Shown here piece by piece: positions 31,210-41,261 of a DNA stretch of 64,000 nucleotides. How positions within the stretch are numbered: the first letter of the stretch is position 1; each line of letters starts with the position of its first letter. Below the pieces are notes generated by a model. That model was not told the origin of the DNA. It was given only the letters and a program-made list of their open reading frames with translations, and did no database searches. A program made the translations under genes and the position numbers. The DNA lies in assembly GCA_907163345.1 (NCBI GenBank), contig CAJQUN010000496.1, positions 62,001 through 126,000 on the forward strand, written 5' to 3'. The stretch comes from Haberlea rhodopensis (Eukaryota > Streptophyta > Magnoliopsida > Lamiales > Gesneriaceae).

Positions 31210-32157
31210 AAGGTCCTAGTAGCAGAAGAAGGAAACAGCAAATGGGCTCAGACTGATTCAGACTCAGAAAGCTCTGAATATTCTTCCAGCGAAAGCGAAG
31301 AAGATATTCAATGTCTAATGGCAGACGAAGAGTTGAGTCAAACAGAAGAGGTATTCGATCTTGACTCAAATGAATTTACTCGAGAAGAGCTCATGTCCGC
31401 ACTGCAAGACATGGCTAATGACTATAGACTCTTAGCTGAATCATTTGAGAGAAGTAAAGCTAAAGCCAATGATCAAATAGATGAGCACATCAAACCAAGC
31501 TGCTCTGAGCTGGGTGAGTGCAACAATCTACAGATCGAGCTGAATAAGCAAAAAATCTCTTATGATCAGCTCCATGAAGAAAATAAGAGAATTAGCACAC
31601 AAAATGCTAAGCTTTCTCATATCTTCAAATCATGGACAAAATCCAGAACATCATTGGAAGAATTGCAAGAGGTACAAAGAAATGTCGGTGATGTTACAGG
31701 CATAGGCTTTGATATCAAAGACTGCACCAAAGATGAATCTGAACTATTGCTGGTAAAGAACAACATCAAACAAATGAAATTTGTTAAATCCAGCACAGTA
31801 TATGAAAATGAAGCACCTACAATTCAAACGGGAGTCTCTTTCATGAATCAAGGTTTGAGAAAAGGGATTGGATATGTTAACCAAGCCAAAGAAAAGGCAC
31901 CAGCAAGCTTTGCGTCTTTCAGACCAAATCCAAAGGTGCAAAATCTAAGGCAAGGGAGACCATCCAACTACTATAATTCAAAACCAGTTCAACGAAGATA
32001 TAGACTACCCTATGAGAATAAAAGGTTTCCATATCGCACACATTATCACACACAACATCGAAACAGATCAGCTCACAGCACGCCAGACACACACAAGCCA
32101 TTAAAGCTGATACAGGTGTGGGTTCCCAAAGGGCTAATCCTTTCCGGACCCAAATAG
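31210..32157 (+). pseudogene. Gag-pol linker region with coiled coil
   Basis: In frame with gag after the TAA at 31207. Acidic Ser/Glu stretch (SSEYSSSESEEDIQCLMADEE), then a helical segment (residues 20-110 of the frame at 31318: ELMSALQDMANDYRLLAESF, LQIELNKQKISYDQLHEENK) predicted by eye to be a coiled coil, then a basic Arg/Tyr/His-rich tail ending WVPKGLILSGPK. This arrangement follows the CCHC knuckle in plant Sireviruses. Role unknown, probably particle assembly. Confidence 0.7.
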
Positions 32158-32194
32158 GATTGGGTACCAACAATAATTATGTTTGATGACAGCT

Positions 32195-33480
32195 ACCAAA
32201 GAAACTTGCATCAGACTGGTACTTAGACAGTGGGTGTTCTCGTCACATGACTGGAAACATCGAGCTGCTGTCTGAAGTTACAGAATGTACTGGACCCAAA
32301 ATCATATTCGGAGATAATTTGGAGGGTAAGACCGTGGGCAAGGGTAAGATTGTCCATGGTAACATTATTATCAATGACGTGCTGTTAGTTGAAAATCTTT
32401 GCTATAATCTGATTAGTATAAGTCAACTATGTGATAATGGTTATGCTGTAGAATTTCATAAACACACTTGCACTGTTAAATCATCAGACGGTATAACCAT
32501 GCTTGTAGGAATCAGGAATGGAAATACATATAAGATTAACTGGAATTTTGCTCAACCTGATAATACTACATGCTTCATCGCTAATAATGATAATAAACAC
32601 TGGCTATGGCATAAACGCTTGAATCATCTTAACTTTAAGACTATTTCTAGCCTGTGTAAACATGATTTAGTTGTCGGTCTGCCCAAGATCGACTTTGCTA
32701 AGGATAAGATCCGTGAAGCATGCCAAATGGGCAAACAGATCAGATCATCCTTCAAAAACAAGAATGCCAAATCCTCCTCACGCTGCTTAGAACTACTGCA
32801 TATGGACTTGTTTGGTCCTATACCAATAACAAGTTTAGGGGGAATGCGGTATACTCTTGTTGTTATTGATGATTACTCACGTTTTACTTGGACTATATTT
32901 TTTAGCAGTAAAGATCAGACCGGTCCGAAATTGATCAAGCTGCTGAAACGCACTCAGAATGAGAAATCATCCAGCATAGACAGGATTCGAAGTGACAAAG
33001 GCACTGAGTTTTAAAATCAGAATCTTGAATCCTTTCTAGAAGATCATGGAATTAAGCATGAATTTTCAGCTGCCCGAACTCCCCAACAAAATGGAGTTGC
33101 AGAACGAAGAAACAGAACGCTTAAAGAGGCAGCAAGAACAATGCTTGCTGATTCTGGAATTTCGCAAAAGTTCTGGGCAGAAGCTGTAAATACTGCATGC
33201 TACACTCAAAATCGGTCTATGATTAACAAGAAGTTGAATCTCACTCCATATGAGATATGGACTGGTAACAGACCGTCTATATCTCACCTTCATGTATTTG
33301 GCTGCAAATGCTTCGTTCATAACAATGGTAAGAATCATCTTACAGCATTTGAAGCTAAATCAGATAATGGGATATTCTTAGGTTATTCATCTAATAGCAA
33401 AGCTTTTAGAGTTTTCAATAATCGCACTTTAACTGTAGAAGAATCTGTCCATGTAGTTTTTGATGAATCTTTATGTATTG
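32195..33480 (+). pseudogene. Copia protease and integrase
   Basis: A protease active site YLDSGCSRHMTGN at about 32218-32256 leads into the pre-integrase zinc domain (HKRLNHLNFKTISSL...REACQMGKQ, 32608-32742); the first Cys of the HHCC set reads Arg here. The DDE core has HMDLFGPI (32798), VVIDDYSRFTW (32860) and, after an in-frame TAA at 33012, PQQNGVAERRNR (33082) with the catalytic Glu. The C-terminal part has LTPYEIWTGNRPSISHLHVFGC and the GIFLGYSSNSKAFRVFN block. A frame shift separates it from the preceding linker. It cuts and joins element DNA in the living family; here disabled. Confidence 0.92.
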
Positions 33481-33639
33481 AGGGTGGGAAGGAATCAATT
33501 CAAAATCAGATGGAAAATATCCATCTCGAAGCTAACAGTGATGATGAGATTGTAGATAACAGGTCAAGAGATAATCCACCAGAACCTGAAGTACCAGACA
33601 GATCGGATCAGGTCAATGAAGCTCCTTCAGATTGAGCCG

Positions 33640-34556
33640 ATCCGGATGATCCTCAATCGAATGTTAAAGCAGATGCTGATAATGCCGCTACTACTCATCC
33701 GTCTGGACCAGACAATCCAGAAACAAGTTATCGATGGACAAAGAGGCATCCACCTGATCTGGTAATTGGAAGTCCTTCGGCATCAATTAGAACCAGAGGA
33801 CAGATGATGGATGAATTCACTCATGATGCTTTTATATCAAATCTGGAACCTAAAAGGATTGATGAAGCGCTGACTGATTTCAACTGGATTAAGGCCATGC
33901 AAGAAGAGCTTAATCAATTTGAACAAAATCAAGTTTGGAGTCTAACCCCCAGGCCAAGCGATCTGCCTGTTATTGGAACCAGATGGGTGTTCAGAAACAA
34001 GCTAGACGCAGATGGAGTTGTGGTTAGAAACAAAGCCAGACTGGTGGCACAAGGATTCCGACAAGAAGAAGGAATTGACTTCGATGAATCTTTTGCACTA
34101 GTCGCCAGACTTGAAGCAATCCGAATATTTCTTGCTTATGCTGCTTTTAAAGACTTCAAGGTATATCAAATGGACGTTAAGAGTGCCTTTCTGAATGGTA
34201 AGCTTCAAGAGGAAGTCTACATTGAGCAACCTCCGGGATTTCAGAACCACTCATTTCCAAATCATGTATATCTACTGAATAAAGCAGTATATGGTCTGAA
34301 ACAAGCTCCAAGAGCCTGGTATGATACTCTGTCTCAATTTCTGCTGAACCATGATTTTCATATCGGCTCAGTAGATAAAACTCTGTTTAAATTTATTAAG
34401 GGGGAACATACTTTGTTAGTTCAAATTTATGTTGACGATATAATTTTTTGGGTCAACTAACCCCAAATTATGCGAGAAATTCTCTAAGTTAATGCAGGGA
34501 CAGTTTGAGATGAGTATGATGGGAGAACTTTCATTCTTTCTGGGTCTCCAAGTCAA
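33640..34556 (+). pseudogene. Copia reverse transcriptase
   Basis: A proline-rich linker, then WIKAMQEELNQFEQNQVWSL (33885), GTRWVFRNKLDADGVVVRNKARLVAQGF, YQMDVKSAFLNGKLQEEVYI (34165), AVYGLKQAPRAWYDTL (34285) and the catalytic YVDDIIF (34427). A six-T run at 34444-34449 (five in the sister copy) shifts the frame just after the catalytic site. A TAG at 34558, where the sister copy has CAG, closes the next piece. Synthesises element cDNA in the active family. Confidence 0.92.
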
Positions 34557-34559
34557 ATA

Positions 34560-35367
34560 GCTCAGCAATGGCATTTTCATAAATCAAACCAAGTACACCA
34601 AAGAGCTACTCAAGAGATTTGGGATGGAAACATGCTCAACTGCATCAACTCCAATGAGTCCTTCAATCAAGTTAGACAAAGACGAAGGGGGAACAGCAGT
34701 TGAAGTATCTATGTATCGCGGACTGATCGGATCGCTCTTATATCTAACAGCGAGCCGGCCTGATAAAATGTTCTCAGTCTGTATGTGCGCAAGATTCTGG
34801 TCAGAACCAAAGCAATCACATTTCATCGCTGCTAAGCGGATTCTGAAATACTTGAAAGGATCTCAGAACGTTGGTCTTTGGTATTCCAAAGATTCAAATT
34901 TCAACTTAATCGGATATTCAGACGCTGACTACGCTGGCTGTAAGATTGACCGCAAAAGCACCAGTGGAACATGTCAATTCTTAGGTGAGAGATTGATCTC
35001 TTGGTTCAGCAAGAAGCAAACATCCATTGCCACATCTACAGCTGAAGCAGAATATCTTGCCGCTGGAAGCTGTTGCGCTCAAATGCTCTGGATTCAACAC
35101 CAGCTCAAAGACTATGGCATTCAAGCTGTTGAATCTCCAATATTTTGTGACAACACAAGTGCAATTGCCATAACATATAATCCAGTTTTGCACTCTCAAA
35201 CAAAGCACATTGACATACGGCATCATTTTATTCGAGACCATGTTGGCAAAAAGGAGATTCGGATCGAGCATATTTCAACAGACCAGCAGGCAGCAGATAT
35301 CTTCACCAAACCACTTCCCGAGGCTAAGTTTAATTATTTTCGTCAAATTCTTGGTTTAATAGACTGA
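34560..35367 (+). pseudogene. Copia RNase H domain, copy 1
   Basis: Open from 34624: METCSTASTPMSPSIK, GLIGSLLYLTASRPD, HFIAAKRILKYLKGSQNVGLWY, GYSDADYAGCKIDRKSTSGTC, TSIATSTAEAEYLAAGSCCA, CDNTSAIAI and DIRHHFIRDHVGKKEIRIEH, ending ADIFTKPLPEAKFNYFRQILGL. All conserved RNase H positions (D in DAD, E in EAEY, D in CDNTSA) are present. Nearly identical to 63061-63810. Confidence 0.93.
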
Positions 35368-35447
35368 ACTTGATGATTTAGTAATTTTATTCTTTTTCTT
35401 TTAAAGATTGTATGCTGGCACAGATCGATAGTACAATGTTCAGAAAG

Positions 35448-35483
35448 ACACAGATCGGTCCGAACTTTCAGACCGATCTTTGT
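35448..35483. promoter_or_regulatory. Conserved hairpin downstream of pol
   Basis: GATCGGTC (35453-35460) pairs with GACCGATC (35471-35478) around a 10-base loop, extendable to 12 of 13 bp. It recurs, with slightly different bases but retained pairing, at 62950-62985 in the other copy. It lies between pol and the extra ORF. Confidence 0.6.
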
Positions 35484-35642
35484 CAAATCTGATGTTATCC
35501 CATGATCTGTCTGCTCAACATATCTTTAAACAAAATAAATTGTTTAAAACAGCCCGGACTGATCTCAAATTTTAACCGCCTTATCTCTCTTTTATCCTGA
35601 CCGTTTATTTTGAATTCTTGTATTATCAGTCTTCGAGATAAA

Positions 35643-35652
35643 GACACGTGTC
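35643..35652. promoter_or_regulatory. G-box palindrome upstream of the extra ORF
   Basis: GACACGTGTC lies 119 bp before the ATG at 35771. The same palindrome lies at 62782-62791, 122 bp before the start of the extra ORF in copy 2. Plant bZIP/bHLH factors bind ACACGTGT; use as an internal promoter element is inference. Confidence 0.5.
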
Positions 35653-35770
35653 TTCCCTATCTTATTTAGCGGGCTGAACATTTCACTTTCACTCACTTTT
35701 TACCAATTACAGCCGTCTGCTCTAAAACTCTTTATTTCCTCTAATCTCTTCATATTTCCATTACACTCAA

Positions 35771-35848
35771 ATGGCCACTATTACTCACAACTCTCTCTCC
35801 GTTGAGTTCGATGATATATACAGGGCTGAAGATTCCGAGATGTTATAC
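35771..35848 (+). pseudogene. Stub of the extra 3' ORF (copy 1)
   Basis: The first 26 or so codons match the start of the frame at 62660 (minus), then homology stops at a breakpoint about 35848. Nothing of the remaining ~2.3 kb or of the 3' LTR follows. Confidence 0.8.
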
Positions 35849-36133
35849 ATAGGTGTTGTGATCCGAAACACCTCAACTCGAAAACCCAGCTTAAAATCAC
35901 CCGGGTTTGCTTAATCGCTAATTAACCGATTTAATTGCAACGGGGTCTTACATAATCTTTTCTCAACCTCGAGTAAATCATACAAAACTACAAATTTTTT
36001 TTTCCGTGGCTTATAGTATCATAGGTGAATTAGGTGAAGAAGATTTGTCTTTGAAAGTGTACAGGGCGCCAAAATGCTGGAGATTATAAAAATGCTTTAA
36101 GCTAGTCTCGATATTAAATAATTAATATCATTG
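35849..36133. other. Non-coding junction sequence
   Basis: Contains GTGATCCGAAACACCTCAACTCGAAAACCCAGC, which might be part of another LTR, but no ends can be defined. No gene. Confidence 0.35.
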
Positions 36134-36141
36134 GATGGGTG

Positions 36142-36635
36142 TAGGGGTGAGTATTCGGTCGGTTCGGTTACCGACCGAACCGAATTTCTGAAAATCGAAC
36201 CGAACCGATTTTTAAAACTGTAACCGAACCGACCGATTTATTTTTCGAAACCGAACCGACCGAACCGATAAAAAATCGGTTATTTCGGTCGGTAACCGAT
36301 TTAAACGATATTTTTTTAAATAAAATAAAATAAATTTTAAAAATTAGATAATGTGATTTTAAAAATTAAAATAATTAGATTATTTGATTTTAAAAATTTC
36401 AAAAGTAAAATTTAAATAATTAATGATATTAATTGATTTTTTTAAAAATATTAAAAAATTAAAAATTTCGGTTTATTCGGTTAACCGATATTTTTAAAAT
36501 GAAAATCGAAACCGAACCGAATTAACCGATTTTTTAAAAAATCAAAACCGAATTTCCGAAATAACCGAACCGATTTTCCATAATATTTTGATTTTTTCGG
36601 TTTGTTCGGTTTAACCGAACTTTTGCTCACCCCTA
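36142..36635. mobile_element. Non-autonomous hAT element (494 bp), CGGTTCGGTT type
   Basis: Ends TAGGGGTGAG and CTCACCCCTA; perfect 8-bp target duplication GATGGGTG (36134-36141, 36636-36643). Subterminal runs of CGGTTCGGTT/AACCGAACCG flank an A/T-rich centre. No coding capacity. Its subterminal repeat type differs from that of the 76-596 family. Confidence 0.95.
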
Positions 36636-36643
36636 GATGGGTG

Positions 36644-37162
36644 GCATAAATGAGAAGAGGATGTTCGAAAAATATTTTATTCTATTGAATTTGAACTTGA
36701 ACATATTCTAATAATTTTTTTTGAGCCAAACTTGAGTCCAAATTATTTTATATGATAGTAAGTTAGCAAGTTTAATATTTATTAGTATAATAATAATAAT
36801 ATAATTTTATAAATTTTGAACATTTTCTTCATACCTTTATTTTTTAGTAATATTTCGAATAGTCTGGAAAAATATTCAAATATTTCGAGCCAAACTTAAA
36901 CTCGAGTCTTGATTCAAACCGAATTCGAGCAAAAAATATTAAAATTTTCGATCTTCGAATTAAATCCAACTCAAATTCGGCATTTAAATTTTTCGTGATA
37001 TTCGACGTATATCTTTTACACCACTAGTTAGTTAATAATGTATTTGGGTAAGCAGATATGGGCTGACTCAAACTTGAAATCCCCAAATACAGTTTTGGGA
37101 GAAACAAAGAAGTTACTTTGAAATTCAAACTTTTTTAGGTCAATTGATTTTACTTGTATTTT
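36644..37162. other. Non-coding, A/T-rich, nothing recognised
   Basis: No open frame, repeat end or RNA gene visible. The TTCGAGCCAAACTTAAACTCGAG string at 36886 resembles decayed hAT subterminal sequence of yet another type. Confidence 0.4.
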
Positions 37163-37170
37163 GATTAAAT

Positions 37171-37639
37171 TAGGAGTGCTTAACGGGTCGTGTCAATCCG
37201 GATCCGGCACAAAATCGGACCGGTTAGCCCGGTTCGGAACCGAAATCGGGCTAATCGGTTCCGAACCGGTCCGGATCGGTTCTACGATTCCGGAGTAAAC
37301 TGATCCGGTTCAACCCGGAACCGGATCCGTTAATTTAAAAAAATTACTTTTTTACAAAAAAATTAGATAAATATATTTGAGGTTAGTTTACAAACAAAAA
37401 GGCACATTAGCTCAATTGGTTAGAGCTTTAGAGTAACGATGGTCGCGTGCCAAACAACAATTTCCCTGGATTTTTTTTTTAAAAAAATCGGTTCTGGGTT
37501 GGAACCGGTCCAACCTGGAACCGGTAGAACCGGATCCGATCCGGTTCCTTACCGAATCGGACCGATTCCGGAATTAGGGGAATCGGAACCGATCGGTTCC
37601 AGTTCCGATCGGACCGGGTTGCCCCGTTAAACACCCCTA
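37171..37639. mobile_element. Non-autonomous hAT element (469 bp) with tRNA-like core, copy 2
   Basis: Ends TAGGAGTGCTTAACGGG and, read inward from the right, TAGGGGTGTTTAACGGG, 15 of 17 matched; perfect 8-bp target duplication GATTAAAT (37163-37170, 37640-37647). Same GGTTCCGG repeats and interior as 76-596, inserted in the opposite orientation. Confidence 0.95.
37401..37455 (+). pseudogene. tRNA-Ile-like sequence in hAT copy 2
   Basis: GGCACATTAGCTCAATTGG, then TTAGAGC and GATGGTCGCGTG, closely follow the 5' half of plant tRNA-Ile. The B box is destroyed (GCCAAAC in place of TTCGAATCC) and there is no matching acceptor 3' strand. Confidence 0.65.
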
Positions 37640-37999
37640 GATTAAATTTATATTTTTCTTTTCTAGACCATCGTTTAAAATCTCCTCCATCTATATTTGA
37701 CATGGATTTAGATCTGAATGACTTTCTAATTGGATTTAGAAAGTATATGGGAAGCTCTATAAAGCTGCAAATATGTTATAAGGTATTTGAATATATATTT
37801 TGGGAAAAATCAAACCAGCTCAAATGTAGTGGGATTGAGATAGATAGGATTTAACGTTGTGCTTGGATTAATTTATCTTGACTTCATCGACTTATTTTAG
37901 TTGTTCTTCCTATCTATATGATAGAAAATGATCTCATGATCCTGGATCTTATCTAGGATTGCAAATCCCGAGTTTGTCCTAATCTCAAAACAAAAGGAT

Positions 38000-38031
38000 T
38001 GGGACATGGCGAAATCAGTAGACGCTACGGA
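38000..38031 (+). pseudogene. trnL: Fragment of chloroplast trnL-UAA 5' exon
   Basis: TGGGACATGGCGAAATCAGT followed by AGACGCTACGGA corresponds to the first ~32 bases of chloroplast tRNA-Leu(UAA), with a few substitutions. A nuclear copy of plastid DNA; not functional. Confidence 0.75.
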
Positions 38032-38036
38032 ACCTT

Positions 38037-38141
38037 TGGAACATACTACAACCGTAGGTGGTGAAGAGCCGACGTTAAGGTATCAAACATTTTCATTCGA
38101 TGTGAGCTCTTAGGGAAGATCAGCACTGTTATCCCTAGAGG
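38037..38141 (-). pseudogene. rrn23: Fragment of organellar 23S rRNA, antisense
   Basis: Read on the minus strand it contains CTCTAGGGATAACAG, TGATCTTCCCTAAGAGCTCA, and GTCGGCTCTTCACC, hallmark sequences of the peptidyl-transferase region of plastid (or mitochondrial) large-subunit rRNA. Sequence is diverged by many point changes. It abuts the trnL fragment, which is not its neighbour in plastid genomes. Confidence 0.75.
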
Positions 38142-38960
38142 GTCTTTCAAATTAACTCAAATAAAAATTTTGTTGAGGCAAATTTGAAACTAAAAAAACA
38201 GTATTTAAATATAAAATTTAGACAAATGTTTTGATCCATAAAAAATGATAAACAATAAAATTATATTATTTTTATTAGAAAGTATGGGAATAAATATTTC
38301 ACAATTATTGTGCCTCAGATGATTGGTTTCTAAAATATAAATTTATATGTACATTCAAATAATTGAAACTTTTGGATCGGGTTAAAGTCGTTTATCTAAA
38401 AACACATGGTTGGGTTCTCGAATTGAATCAAGTGTAAAATCAACACAACCAATATCTAAATGAATTTTTATCTAAATTGTGATATAGAAATTTAGAGAGT
38501 TGAATGATTAATGTTAAATTGAATATATTAATTTTTAATATAAGTTACAAGAGGACTAGGATATTGGAAATGATGAGTTTTCCTCAAAAAAAAAAAAAGG
38601 ATGAGTGGGAGACATTACGACTGAACCGAGGGATAGCTGGTTCGCTTCTAGTGTGTTACTCCGATAGATATATTGTGATATAAAAATAATTATGTGAGAC
38701 TGTATTTTATTATTCCAAAAAATTTATGATTATCATCGTAAATAATATATGAATACCCATGAGTAATTGGGTGCTATATTATTTTTGGAGGGTATATACG
38801 TGGAATTTCATTTGTATATAACATAACATTGTCCACAATATTCCTTTCTAGTATAGGGACGTGTTGTTGTTGCCCTAAAGAGCACCACATTTTAGATAAG
38901 GACAATATCAAAATAACCATCGTATTAATGTGCTATAAGTATTACCGGAATTCATTATAT
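38142..38960. other. Non-coding, A/T-rich
   Basis: Apart from the LSU rRNA-like patch noted separately, no gene or repeat end seen. Confidence 0.4.
38604..38650 (+). pseudogene. Second LSU rRNA-like fragment
   Basis: GAACCGAGGGATAGCTGGTTC matches a conserved region of organellar large-subunit rRNA, in sense orientation, about 460 bp from the antisense fragment. Short, so moderate confidence. Confidence 0.5.
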
Positions 38961-38965
38961 AAAAA

Positions 38966-39430
38966 CTGCACTGTTGGAACCGCAGAATCGACCTAAATCT
39001 GTCTGAACTGTCGGAATCGTAGAACCATATTGCACATATCTGTAATGTTAGACCACACAACCGGACTGAAATCTGTCTGCAATGTCGGAATCGCAGAACT
39101 AACCTAAATGTGTCTGCATTGTCGAAATCGCAGAACTGGCTTGGATCGTCTGCACTGTCGAAATCACAGAACTGACTTGAATTTGTCTGTACTATTGGAC
39201 CTCAGAACCAACGCGAAGCTCTCTGCACTGTCGAAGCGCATAACCAAACCGCAAAACCGCCTGAATCTGTCTGCATTGTCGAAATCACGGAACCATCCTG
39301 AATATGTTTGCACCATCGAAACCGTAGAACCGACTTAAAACTGTCTGCATCTCGGAACCGCAGAATCGACTTGAATCTATCTACAATATCGGACCCATAG
39401 AACTGAACTGAACCTTTGTGCATCATTGGA
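38966..39430. repeat. Degenerate ~37-bp tandem repeat, about a dozen units
   Basis: Units approximate CTGCACTGTCGAAATCGCAG followed by AACTGACTTGAATCTGT, with lengths varying by a few bases. Frames 39108-39338 and 39202-39426 are readings of this repeat, not genes. Confidence 0.85.
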
Positions 39431-40570
39431 ACCTAGAGCCATACAACCGCTTTCTTGGGCTTTAGTGGATAAGAGTTATGACCCTGAGTCAAAGAAGATT
39501 GTCCTGAGTAGAGACTTTACCTTTGACGAATCTATTTTGCTGAAACCAAGATTAGAGTTCTCATTTGAAATTGGGGTTCGAGATTCCTACAATGCCAGAA
39601 GACTTCGACGATCAGAAGGAATACTCAATTGAAATAGAGATCCCAGACTCAACATAAGTATCTGGTGCTACAAATAGACCAAAGAAATGTATTCAAAAAC
39701 CTGCTCAGTTTACTGATATGGTAGTGTTCGCTTTTTCAAATTGGTATTGCATGCAACTACAAAGAAGTTGTTTGTAGTATGGAAAAGGCTATGTGGAAGA
39801 CGGCGATAGATGAAGAAAATGCAACCGTTTCATCATAATAAAACTTGGAAAGGTGGTTCCACTTCAAAAAAGGATTGGTTGTAAATGAGTATTTGCAAAA
39901 TAGAAAGGTGCATCAGACAAAGACATTATCAGATACAAAGCTAGGTTGATAGCAAAAGTCCACTCTCACAAGGAAGGAATAGCGTACGACAAGGCCTTTT
40001 CACATGTTGTCAAATGTTCGTTTATTTGACCCTCACTAGTTTTGGTTGCATAGTTTAACCTCGGGCTGGACTAGCTTGATGTCAAAACATTATTCCTTCG
40101 TGGAATTTTGAACGGAAGATCTACATGGCTTTTTTTTGGATTCAATATATGGGCTTGCGTGCTCAATTATGGATTCAAGTAGTCATTGAGTTGCTTTATA
40201 TAGAAACTTCAAGATGATACAATTTATTTATTTTCTCTTATATGTTGATGATATGTTGATCATATCTAAAAGCAAGATAGAGATTGGTTGAATGCTTAGT
40301 TGAGCTCAAGACGAAATATCTTGGAGAGGTCAGGAAGATTCCTGGAATGAATATCAAGGATGACAACATGAAGGGCACAGTCTGTCTAATACAGACTTTA
40401 AAAGACAAGATAGTGATCAATCGTCTTGTTAGATACGTCAATTCATATTATGCTAGTGATCTTGGAAAGCGTTGATCAACTAATGATTATGTGCTGATCA
40501 TGGTAGGAGTACTAGTGAGTTGGAAATCTACACATAAATATATTGAGCCAATACGTATAAATTTAGAGTA
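39430..40570 (+). pseudogene. Highly decayed copia pol (integrase end to RT)
   Basis: KKIVLSRDFTFDES (39500) is the integrase/RT linker motif. WKTAIDEE, a GCKW-like region and RYKARLIAK (39795-39955) are early RT motifs; LDQLDVKT-like (40065) and LYVDDML (40240) carry the catalytic aspartates; LGEVRKIPGMNI follows (40320). Every piece is in a different frame. A Retrofit/Tork-like lineage different from the other copia families in the window. Confidence 0.8.
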
Positions 40571-41260
40571 TTTGAAAAGGTTCAAAAAACAAACAACATT
40601 ATTGAATATTTTTAATTTCAAAATTAAATGTAATTTTTTTTGTTGTTGAGAAAACCATCACTACCAATTTACTAGGGTTTTCTTAATTATTTAACCTAAA
40701 AAAAATATATTTAACAAAATAACCTAATTTTTTTTATTAAAATGAGATGGCGACTTCAGTACAATTTTTTTTATTGAAGTCGCAATCTCAGATGGCGACT
40801 TCAGTATAATTTTTTTTACTATAAGTGTATGCTTATATAATATGACAAAAAATACTATTACATTTTACACTTTCTTATTTTCTTTTTCTTTTTGGATGCA
40901 ATTTCGTTGTCTACTTATTCAATATTATACAAAGATTTAAAAAAAATACACATTTCAACTTTCATAAAAAGATTGTGTTCAAAATATAAAGTAGTTGGCA
41001 TTCCCCCGATTCATTTTATACTATGTAAAATATATGTGGATTTGAATCATTCTTGCAATTGGCTAATAGTCTAGACTCTTCTACTTAGTCTAAAGTCGTA
41101 GTGGAGGACACTATCAATTAAATACTACTCGATTCTAAAATTTGTAGGGGGTTCTTAATTTGTTTTTTGTGGCTTAACATTGTATCGTACAAAAATGGTC
41201 CCTTAATTTAACTCATTATAGTGCTTTTCATTCGAAAAAGAAAGCATGTCAACAACGATA
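40571..41260. other. Non-coding; contains a poly(T)-loop hairpin
   Basis: No gene. The frame 40892-41074 has no recognisable content. See the separate hairpin at 40744-40789. Confidence 0.45.
40744..40816. repeat. Hairpin plus direct repeat, GGCGACTTCAGT unit
   Basis: GAGATGGCGACTTCA (40744-40758) pairs with TGAAGTCGCAATCTC (40775-40789), 14 of 15 bp, with a T-rich loop. A direct copy of the first arm plus T-run begins at 40791. Confidence 0.75.
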
Positions 41261-41261
41261 C

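Larger units (their letters stand above)
29040..35848 (+). mobile_element. Truncated Sirevirus-like Ty1/copia element, copy 1
   Basis: 5' LTR (29040-30155), primer site TGGTATCAGAGC (30158), gag, protease-integrase-RT-RNase H in copia order, a ~400-bp spacer, and the first ~26 codons of an extra ORF (35771). There the sequence breaks off and unrelated DNA follows; the 3' LTR is missing. The related minus-strand copy at 58889-64000 shows what should follow. Long LTR, additional 3' ORF and gag type suggest the Sirevirus (Maximus/SIRE) lineage. Confidence 0.9.

Noticed and set aside
37439..37630. Small plus-strand ORF in hAT copy 2
   Set aside because: Composed of the GGTTCC/GGAACC subterminal repeats; equivalent frames appear on both strands and in 54-638.
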